10,151 nucleotides of DNA, from contig LVLI01000820.1 of NCBI GenBank assembly GCA_001687465.1, positions 1 through 10,151 of the forward strand, given 5' to 3'. Under the pieces are notes generated by a model, which was given only the letters and a program-made list of their open reading frames with translations, was not told the DNA's origin and did no database searches. The position numbers and the translations under genes are program-made. Origin of the DNA: Halocafeteria seosinensis (lineage: Eukaryota > Sar > Bigyra > Bicosoecida). This document shows, in pieces, positions 1-8,200 of this stretch (its first letter is position 1; each line of letters begins with the position of its first letter).

Positions 1-195
1 TGTTGGTTTGGTGTTTTGCGAGATAGTAGGGTTGCAGTGAGTTCGTGATTCGCGCTGGGGCGTGCGTGAAAGGCATAGAGAATTGATTTCGCGTGTTGGT
101 TGTTTGTGCAGTTACGCATGTGGAGCAACTGAGGACGGTAGACGCTGTGTTTCAGTGTAGCTCTTACTCTTACGGGAAGAAGTTTAGTCTTGGTA

Positions 196-600
196 GCGTT
201 ATAGAGTTAAGCAATGGTGGATGGTAAGAAAGACTTGTTTGGTTGATTGAGTTGGTCGCGTAACTGAGCCCAGCAGACGCTATGTTTCAGTGTTGCTCTG
301 TACGGGAAGAAGTCTAGTCTTGGAGCGTACATGCTACGCTGGACTTTGAAGAGTGAATTTTTTGCCCGATCACGTTGCCATTGGCTATTGCGCGTTTCGG
401 CAGCCTTGGTAGCGTTATAGACAAAAGCAATGGTTGATGCCATCTTGATGGTAAGAAAGACGCTGTTTGGTTGATTGAGTTGGTTGCGCAACGGAGCCCA
501 GCAGACGCTGTATTACACTGTTGCTCTTACGGAAAAAGCAACGCTAAACTTGAAGAGTGCATGTTTTGCCAGAACACGTTGCCATGGCTGCTGTTGACGT
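196..600. repeat. Two ~216-bp imperfect tandem units in copy A
   Basis: GCGTTATAG starts units at 196 and 412. Both contain AAGCAATGG, GGTAAGAAAGAC, GGTTGATTGAGTTGG, CCCAGCAGACGCT and CACGTTGCCA in the same order. A third, shorter relative (GACGCTGTGTTTCAGTGTAG, then GGGAAGAAGTTTAGTC) precedes them at about 109-193. The same layout is in copy B, so the duplication predates the two copies. Confidence 0.75.
366..405 (-). pseudogene. DUF6570 coding scrap in copy A
   Basis: About 40 bp that translate on the minus strand as RLPKRAIANGNVIG match the intact gene at about 7693-7733. No flanking frame of the parent protein continues beyond it. A second, weaker version of the surrounding sequence (CACGTTGCCA) recurs at 575-584 because of the ~216-bp duplication. 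Confidence 0.65.
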
Positions 601-679
601 TGACTCTGTTGGAGACCCCTTCTTCGGCCATTAGCACCCTTACTTTGTTCCGACGCTTCTCCCGTAGATGTTCTCCGGC

Positions 680-871
680 CTTAACTGTGGACTTTGTCTT
701 TTTCCCTTTGTCGCTTTTGTCCAGTTCTGTCCCGCGTGTCTTCTCGTTGAGCTTTTGTTCACGTGGACAGTCTCTTTTCCATCCCACGTGTCTTTACGTT
801 CAGCACTCTTTAAGTTTAAAGGACAGTCTCGTCTCTGTTCTGCCGTCTTAATTAACCTCCCGTGTGTCCAC
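680..871 (-). repeat. Short charged-repeat minisatellite remnant in copy A
   Basis: This region matches the two ends of the copy B array (9595-9760 and about 10060-10151) but lacks its middle. One good unit (TCCAGTTCTGTCCCGCGTGT) is at about 720-740. The frame is broken. Confidence 0.65.
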
Positions 872-964
872 TTGTCTAGCATGCTTTCTTCCTTACAGTG
901 TGTTTTTTCGTTCGGCCCTCTTCAAGGTTCGCCCTGTCTCCGCTCGTCTCTCCATTCTTGTCCC

Positions 965-1021
965 TTACCCGAGTGGCTGCTGCCGCGTTTGGTTGCCCAT
1001 CTTAAATGATGAGGAAGACAT
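965..1021 (-). pseudogene. Truncated RepHel start in copy A (18 codons)
   Basis: The ATG at 1021 lies in the same context as the full gene's ATG at 8690, and the first nine residues (MSSSSFKMG) are identical. The frame then leaves the parent sequence at the deletion near 990-995 and stops at 965 after 18 codons. Further parent-like coding scraps lie downstream on the minus strand in other frames, including RLPKRAIANGNVIG at 366-405. It cannot encode Rep or helicase. Confidence 0.7.
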
Positions 1022-1183
1022 TGTGCTTTGTATCCGTTTCTGAATCAACTCTGGCCGACTGTTGTACAGTATACAGTACGTGACTGCTGCTTCACATTCA
1101 CAGTGCGCCTTCCAAGTTGAAGCCGAATTAACACGGAGAGAATGCACACCTACCTGAAAGATGCACACCTGCTTTTTTGCTGT

Positions 1184-1210
1184 GGGTGTGGGAGTGGGAG
1201 TGGGAGTGGG
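1184..1210 (+). repeat. G-rich (GTGGGA)n tract at the 5' end of copy A
   Basis: Five GGG runs, each separated by three bases, sit 2 nt inside the 5' terminus of copy A. They equal the tract at 8853-8873 plus one GTGGGA unit. This 6-bp difference is the only change I find between the aligned 5' ends at 995-1213 and 8664-8876. Confidence 0.75.
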
Positions 1211-1212
1211 AC

Positions 1213-1450
1213 ACTTTTTTACGTTGTGAAGTTGGGGGGTTTGGAGTGGTTTGGAGCTTCTCTTGTCTTCTACACGCAGTCTCTGCATTCTTAGATCACC
1301 AGGACCGATGTAGAATTGCACGCTCTATCTGGACACATGTATTTTATTGTTGCTTATACGGTGTATTGAGGTAAACGAAAGGCAAAGAAATGTTTGTCGT
1401 GTTGGAGAGCTAGACTGCACTTTCCAAGTTGACAGGACCATCTGGGCTTA
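1213..1450. other. Unassigned spacer between the full Helitron and copy A
   Basis: About 240 bp that match neither element. No coding sequence or RNA gene is recognised. There is a G-rich stretch (about 1231-1256) and a minus-strand AATAAA at 1343-1348. It is either host DNA or the residue of an older insertion. Near its right end GACCATCTGGGCT (about 1436-1448) resembles GACCGGATGGGCT of the terminal block. Confidence 0.6.
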
Positions 1451-1458
1451 TTAAGGCG

Positions 1459-1475
1459 CGAGAACGCGGTTCTCG
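1459..1475 (-). repeat. 3' terminal hairpin of the full Helitron
   Basis: CGAGAACGCGGTTCTCG forms a perfect 7-bp stem with a 3-nt GCG loop. On the minus strand it is followed by CGCCTTAA, after which the sequence no longer matches the other copy. A GC-rich palindrome about 10 nt before the end is the classic Helitron 3' signal, taken to stop rolling-circle transfer. The surrounding block 1450-1490 matches 8876-8916 with one mismatch (a versus t next to the stem). Confidence 0.85.
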
Positions 1476-1522
1476 TAGACCGGATGGGCTTGGGGTGGCG
1501 TTTATGACGTGGGCGCGCTTGT

Positions 1523-1658
1523 GATGTAGGCTGTTGTATGAGCTGCAATGTTGCCCGCGGAATTGCGAAAGTGCGGGTCGAGGGTGTGTGTGTCCATGAA
1601 GTGAGGGCTGTAGGTCTGTGATAATATGAGTTGGAATGTTGATTCCGGAATTGCGAAC
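1523..1658. repeat. 88-bp imperfect tandem duplication, 3' region
   Basis: TATGAG, AATGTTG and GGAATTGCGAA occur in order at 1537-1569 and again exactly 88 bp later at 1625-1657. The bases between them are diverged, so the duplication is not recent. Confidence 0.75.
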
Positions 1659-1842
1659 GGGGAAAAGAGAAGTGACGTTTTTCGATGCAGGTGCAGAGTC
1701 TCTATTAGGCAAATCCGCTGCTGACGGTGCTGAAGACGGGGACTTGGCAGAACTCCTGAAAGAAGTTCTGGGAAAACAGTTCCTGTTTCACGTTCTGGCG
1801 AAAGGAGAACAACTTGTTGTTGATAAGGCGGATGTTTTGTAA
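1636..1842 (+). CDS. Small open frame of unknown nature, 68 aa
   Basis: The ATG at 1636 opens 68 codons on the strand opposite to RepHel, inside the 3' non-coding region. The predicted peptide has a helical, acidic-amphipathic look (AADGAEDGDLAELLKEVLGK) and a hydrophobic stretch QFLFHVL. I recognise no family. Its first codons fall in the 88-bp duplication, which argues against an old gene start. It could be a captured host exon or a chance frame; a chance frame is more likely on present evidence. Confidence 0.2.
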   Translation: MLIPELRTGKREVTFFDAGAESLLGKSAADGAEDGDLAELLKEVLGKQFLFHVLAKGEQLVVDKADVL

Positions 1843-1985
1843 AGTGAAATCTCCAGAAAGGAAAAGCCTCTGTTGCGAAGCCCGATAGCGCAACAAGGTG
1901 GCCCGCGTTTTCCAAGAAACGGAAAGTAAAATACACATGCATGAAAGATATTGTATTCCTTCGTCTATGTCATCTACTATCGTGA

Positions 1986-1991
1986 TTTATT
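1986..1991 (-). terminator. Candidate polyadenylation signal AATAAA
   Basis: Plus-strand TTTATT reads AATAAA on the coding strand, about 250 nt after the RepHel stop and still inside the element. It would give a plausible 3' UTR. A chance hexamer cannot be excluded. Confidence 0.45.
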
Positions 1992-2058
1992 CTTTGATGC
2001 CGTCCTCACAAGACAAACGACAGAAATAGTGCCGGCAAACTTTTGACGCGCTGGGAAA

Positions 2059-2197
2059 AGCCCACAATCTGTCACATGAAACCACACAATGTGTCACAGC
2101 CGAAATGATTGTCCGGTTGCCGAAGTTCAGCATCCGCACAATGTGGCACATGAACCGCACAATGTGTCACGGCAGGAAAGATTGTTCGGTTGGTGTA
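2059..2197. repeat. ~70-bp imperfect tandem duplication with CACAATGTG motifs
   Basis: Two units each hold CACAAT(C/G)TG(T/G)CACATGAA, then C(A/G)CACAATGTGTCAC, then GAAA(T)GATTGT(C/T)CGGTTG. The CACAATGTG core is a 4-bp inverted repeat around one base and occurs three times exactly and once with a mismatch. It lies just downstream of the RepHel stop on the minus strand. Confidence 0.75.
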
Positions 2198-2240
2198 GTG
2201 CACTGTGTAAGAAGCGAAGTCAGTATCAGAGATTGCGCTT

Positions 2241-5200
2241 TCAGCTGTCTATGCCTACATGGGTAAAAAATGCTTGTATGGTACGTTTGCTAGCGTTTCG
2301 CAACCGTTCCAGCTCGACTCCCAAATCATACGGAAGAGACCAGCCGGCACAACTAGCAGCTTGCAGAGGGCGTCGCAAATACAATTGGTCAAGGGACTGC
2401 AGCCGTGAGAGTAAAGTGTACACAGCCTGCAAAGCGTTTTTTCGGAAACCATCGAGACCATCGATGATGAGCCCTATTTGTATGGTTTGGCCCTGCAGTT
2501 TCCAGGCTGTCTTCACCACTCCATCAGTGACGGGGAACTGAGTCATTTGAGCCTCAACCTTGGTCCCGTCCGCAGTTCTGTCACTGACGTAGACGTTAGT
2601 TCGCATTTCTACAGGGTAAACATCATCGGATAGTCCAGGAAGCTTGAATTTCGCACGTAATCGTTGACACGGGGGCTGCAGCAGCCGCACTAGCAGATGG
2701 GTTGGGTAATGAGTGTCTGTGCAGATCCGAACCGGGGCGATCATTCCGGGGTGAACTTGATATTGGGTGAGTGGTAAGTCGTTCCCGTCGAACCCATTTT
2801 TCCAGACAAAGCCGATGATTTCCACGTCGGTTCCGTTGGCTATGCCGATACGTTGCGTGTTCCCATTGTGTGTGACAGTCGCGCGCATACCTTTGTACAC
2901 CACAAGTTGAGGCGGCATGTTTTGCAGTCTACTTGGTTCCAGTCGTTTGAGGTGCTTGACCGCTTCGGTGAAACGAGTTCGGGGATTGGGTTGCTGAAGT
3001 TGTCCCTTTGTAATTTTGAATCGTGCTGGTAAAAGGAATGCTTCAATACCAGGGTTATTTTGTAGCACGTTGCCCAGATGTAGGTCACTATAGTACTTTC
3101 GCATCTTGTTGGTAGCTACCCCAATGGTCATGGCTGCAAACAGTTCTGCCGGTGGTGGAATGACGCGAGCATTGAGAAGTTGGCGGTTGCCTTCCGACAT
3201 CCCTCCTTGACGGACTTCGGATAGCATTCCTTGGAGACCGGTGTCGGACTGCTGTCGGACGAGTTGCACAAGCAGCACGGTAATCTTAAACTCATTGGCG
3301 TACAGTGTCAGACCGCCTAGCTCCGCCATACCGTCTCCGTTTTTGGATTTCTTTCGTTTGGTAACAAAGTTGTCATATGTTAGAGCCTTCTCGCCAGTGC
3401 AGTTACGGTATTTGGACGCAGTGTACAAGGGTGTCGCAGCCACCGGAGGCAATTGGAGATAGTCACCACAAAGGACAATTCCACATCCTCCGAATCTCTG
3501 TTGGGCTGTATAATGGGAGTCCGTTTCTTTCGAAGATACAGTTTGGGTCTTTAGAGACCAGAGTAGCCGTTCTATCCGGAAGAGCTGCGTCGGCGACAAC
3601 ATGCTGCACTCGTCGATAATCATCAGATGGAGATTCTCAAAACGTGGGCTCAACTTCTTTAGCTGAGTTTTGTTGAGCACCATTTTCGTACTGATTCCGA
3701 GAGCTGCGTAAAATGTGCCACCACCTACATTAATTCCAGCCGTCCCTGTCGTACCGCAGATTAGGAGAGCATGTGACAACGACCATCGCTCGGCGAACTC
3801 TCTGATGGCGTCAATTGTTCTGGACTTCCCTGTACCAGCGGGGCCGCCCAAAAACATAGTAAAAGTGCTTCCTGGTCTCCCACGAGCCTCCTCCATGACT
3901 GTGTCGATAGTCTTTTTCAAAGCATCGGATCGTTCTGTAAAATGTTCAATACTGCCTGTGGACCAACGAGTGGATGGTTTTAGTAGTTCACAGTGAAGAA
4001 GATGAAGAGCCATCATCCCAAAGGCAACTTGTTGCTCCACGTTAAGGGAAAACTCCTGGCTGATTTGCCCAATTGTCGGTTCCGAACTTTGGATAAAGTT
4101 GGGGCATTCAGGGTCTGTGTCGTCAGGAGCCGAGAAGTGGTTGATAGCAGTTTCCAACTTCTCGAAGCGTACATGCAGTGGACTCGTTGGAAAGGTTCGG
4201 CCAGTCGTAGCGGTTCCAGTTTCTTGTGGATTGGTGTCTCTTCCGTCGAGATGGTCAGTTACGATTCGCTTCCATTCTGCTGGATTTACGGTTTGCCCTT
4301 CTCCTGTGCTGGAACTTTGCAGGTGAAGTGGAGCTGTTTCAGCTTGTAAGAGAGTGACGTTGGGGAAGTTGTCGGCCGCATAGTCATACCGCTGCTCCTG
4401 GATATCGACACCATCAGTTTCCATCGGCACATCCACGGGGCAAAGCACTCTCTGTTCCTCACATGCTCCGAAGCACTGTAAATCATCATCCGCATCGTCT
4501 TCGTCGGGGACATCCGCTTCGTACTGTTGCAGCTCATCGTTGGGAACCTCCGCCTCTTGGGCTTTTTTCGCTTGCCGACGACCCTCGTAATACTCCTGGA
4601 TGTGTCGGAGAACCGACTTGGACAAGCTGGTCTGTGTTTCCATACCATGGAGGTAAGCCGCCGCCCAGCTTGGTTGATCAAGGTGATGTTCTGCTGCTGT
4701 TAACAGGTCCTCATGGCTTCGAAACGGGTGAAACAAACCCAACGCAGTCTTTGCGTACAACAGTTGCTCCGGGGAAAGTGTGCTGTTTCGCATGACGTCG
4801 TCCATGAGATGCCAGTCTTCGAGCCGCTTGCCGTTCAAAATAGTAATGGCAGCCTTCTTTCGCAAAACCAAGACATGCGTTGCATGCTGGGGATGATCTG
4901 GATGAAACGATACTACAGGAGGGAGCAGATCTCCCACGTTGGAATCCCTGGCTACGATAAGCTTGGCCACGAAATCATCTGGAATCGTATAATCGACTGG
5001 ATCTGCGTCACCCGCTGAGACAAAGGAGGTCGTTTTTTCATACAATGAAACACAAGAGTAGTAGCACAGATTCTCTAAAGGCTCGCCGCGGTACCGGTAA
5101 TCATCAATGTCGGGGGGAAGTTCCACAATACCTTGCGCGGTGCATGATAACCGTGCTGGAGTTTGGTGTCCCGACAAAAAGTCTTCTAGTTGGTTTAGAT

Positions 5201-8200
5201 GGATTCGGATGTCCAGAGGGTGCGAGCTGACGTACGGTCCGTCTGACGTCAGATACAGAGACGCCAAAGTTAATGGCGTGGGGATCGCTGCTGTCAGGAA
5301 GTAGAGCATGGAGTACACTCTAGCTCGAGAGAGTTTGTCTCGGTCGCCAGCCTCGCCTCCACCAGTTCCACGTTGTTGCTCTTCTCGCTGCAAGCGCCGG
5401 TTAAAGTATTCACTCAAAGCCCGCAATTGCTTCTCAACGTCCCGTTGTGGTTTATTGATATAGTTCAGTATGTAATATATAACCGCAGTGGCTGCTCCGA
5501 CGAGCAACTTGGCGTCATTATTGCAAACAAACACCTTAGAGACCACGGGGTTATTCGGGTTGAGGAATGCACTTCCTAGAGCCCGTCCAAGTACCATGCA
5601 AACCCGTTCACTGTCGTAGTGTGTAGCGGCATTCTGCGTGCATTTGAAAGGATATCGGAAGCGGCACGTTTTACTCTTTCCCTTAAAACACGTTGGACGA
5701 TGCCGATAACAATGCGTGCAAGAGTCCATTTGTTGCAGGGCTGTCATGACAGCTTCTTGGGATGCTTTATCGGCGTCGGTGGAACAAGGATCAAACGGAA
5801 TTGTTCTTTCTTGGGGTCGCCGAAGGTAATCTTTGAAATCATCTGGTGATTCGCGCGCGAATTGGGCTGCTTCTGGATAGATGAATAGACACAAATCCAA
5901 CAAGATTTCGCGTGCGCGTAAGTGGGCTTCACAATTCGTGCACTTAATAGTATAAGGTTCCACTGCATCGGGATACAACGGTCGGGTCGGTTTGTCAACA
6001 GTTGTTTCGCAACCCTCCAAGAACTCATCAGTCTGGCACGTGGGGCACTTGATTTCTTTGGAAATATCGTACGACGCGGAGACAACAGAGTCTGTCATGG
6101 CTAATAATTGGTCGCAAAAGTGCATACTGGCTTCTCCTTCTGTTAAACGCCGTTCTAATTCGGAGAGAGTGGTGGGCATGCCACCTTGCCACAACGCCAT
6201 ATGGAGATGGAGCGTCCCTCGATCTTGGCACTCAATGGCTCCGGAGTATGCGTGAACGTGACCAAACGCGCCTCCTTCTCGCAGACATCGATTGCTTGTC
6301 GATTCCACGCCAACAATATCGTTTAAAAAGATGTCCACCATCTTACGAAACCAAATGGCACACCAAGTTGGATTCTCCGCAATTTGTGTGAATCGTGAAG
6401 AACGTGTTGGCAAGGAGTCATCATTAGAAGGGGATGCTGTGCTACTCTCCTGCTGCGCTACCACTACTGGTATGTTCCTCTGTCCTTCTGTACTCTTGAC
6501 GCATAAGTGCAGTGTCATCGAGGTGACATCGTCACAGTTGACTGTGACAAAGTACGTCGGGTTGCCCAAAATCGACTGCATCCCCCAGATCCGCTTTCTC
6601 TGGGTCAAGCGTTCTTCGTCCGTGTTCCACATATGTCCCTTTCCAAGCTGCACCCCTTCCAGCAAGTCGATAGCCTTGTGAACCTTTGTCGCACCTTCGA
6701 CGGGTTCAGGTAACTCCGGCAATGGTTGTCGGGCGTATTTTGCACGAGCTTTGGCATCCATATAGTTCACTGCGCTCTGCAAGTCCGGAAGTGAAATCTG
6801 ATCAAAGTCTGACGTATCGATTGTTCCGCGATTCATGTGAAACGAGGTCACATTCATGCCTTTCCGCCTAGATAGGTCATCAAAGGCGTAGGCCACAAAG
6901 CTTTTGTCCCGCGCAAACCGCTTCGATGAAAGGCGCAGAAGATGGTCTACGAGAACTTCATACCCCATTGGTACTCGGCGCGTGTCTGCACGTCCACCAC
7001 GTCCACCACGTCCATAGGGGAAGAGATGCGGGAACGACCAGCCCAGTAGCTTCTTGTCCTTGCCATCTGCGAGATTCGGGACGCAATATTGGTACTCCCG
7101 ACTGCTTCTGGTCCGTCTTTGAAGTTCTTGAACGGCTGCGCATTCTCCAGGAAGAACCTGCCCAACATGTACCGAGTCGTCACTTGTTTCTTCTCCCTTG
7201 TCGCGGTCCACATACCCCTCCCGAACATCCTCTTCACCATTATCAGGATCGGTAAACTCAATAATGCCGTCGGGTGTATCGTATCCTGTCTTGGACATAC
7301 TTTCATTGACACCCTTCTCGAGCTGCTCCAAGTTTTCTTCGTCAATGATGATGTCTTCGTACAAAACACTGTTCTTGTGCAAGAATTTCAGCAGTTCGCG
7401 GACTCGCTCCACGCTCAGTCCAGCTTGTTTATGAAGCCGAGCTCGCATGGAGTGGGTTAATTCTCTCGCCGATGATGTGATGAGTACCTTGATCCTTGTA
7501 GTATCGTCAACAGTTCGTGGTAATGCACCACATACCAAGGGCACGTCTCCTTCCATATGAAGCACATGCGACTTCAAACAAGCTTGACCTCCTCCACTTA
7601 AGCGCTGAATAAACCCCCGCAGAACATACCGTGAACATAGAAGGACTTCTAGTTGCGTTAAGGCTGCGTACAGTCTCGAGGGAAGCTCCCCAATCACGTT
7701 GCCATTCGCTATTGCCCGTTTCGGCAGTCTACCCTTCCCCAACTGTTGACGGCATCCAAAGCAAAAGCATAACTGACTCTGCTGGAGACCCCGTTTTGCA
7801 AGCAACAACCCATTCAATTGGTCATCATGAGAATTCAAGGAATACTGCTCCTTCAACGGTTCCGGGAGCGCTTCATCCGATTTTAGGAGCTGTTTCATGT
7901 TTTTTAGCAGGGCTGAGTCAGGCTGTAGTGGTGAGTCCATGAAGGTGGCGTCGTCCTTGAAGAGGAGTTCATCACAGACGACACACACAACTTGCGTCAA
8001 TGCGGCTACCGATGTCTTTCGATGACCCTCTTTGACAAGTTCGTGCTGCCTTGTTAGGGAAACAGGTGTAAAGCGTCCTTCGAGATGAGCTTGGACCATT
8101 TCCGCAGTGGAGCTATAGATTTCATCCAAGGACGTGTCGGGACTGTAGGAACGGTTCGCACCTCCAGTTTCAAGATCCGCTTTTGGCTTAGCTGCCTGTT

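Larger units (their letters stand above)
1..1212 (-). mobile_element. Copy A: non-autonomous Helitron derivative, 3' end outside the window
   Basis: Copy A has the family 5' end at 1212 and the first codons of the gene. About 90 bp of the coding region near its start are missing, and it then resembles copy B down to position 1. Position 1 matches about 8917 in copy B, so the terminal hairpin should lie just left of the window. The region 995-1213 equals 8664-8876 except for one 6-bp unit, whereas the interior is diverged from the full element. The charged-repeat array is several hundred bases shorter than in copy B. Confidence 0.8.
1491..2240 (-). other. 3' non-coding region of the full Helitron (~750 bp)
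   Basis: This lies between the RepHel stop codon and the terminal hairpin block. It holds two different tandem duplications (about 1523-1658 and 2059-2197), a polyadenylation-like signal, and one short opposite-strand open frame (1636-1842). No domain is recognised. It has no counterpart in copies A and B beyond the terminal 41 bp. Confidence 0.7.

Noticed and set aside
1184-1210. Telomeric repeat
   Set aside because: The GTGGGA hexamer tract is short, internal and fixed at the same place in two element copies, so it belongs to the transposon end.
1502-1942. 146-codon minus-strand frame in the 3' region
   Set aside because: It has no recognisable domain, spans the 88-bp duplication and has the composition of non-coding DNA read through.
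2241-2450. C-terminal endonuclease as in Helentrons
   Set aside because: Only about 100 residues remain from motif VI on, with no apurinic-endonuclease-like or GIY-YIG motif.
3993-4349. Plus-strand open frames of 60-170 codons within 2241-8690
   Set aside because: They lie antisense to conserved Rep and helicase coding sequence and show no domain features, so they are shadows.
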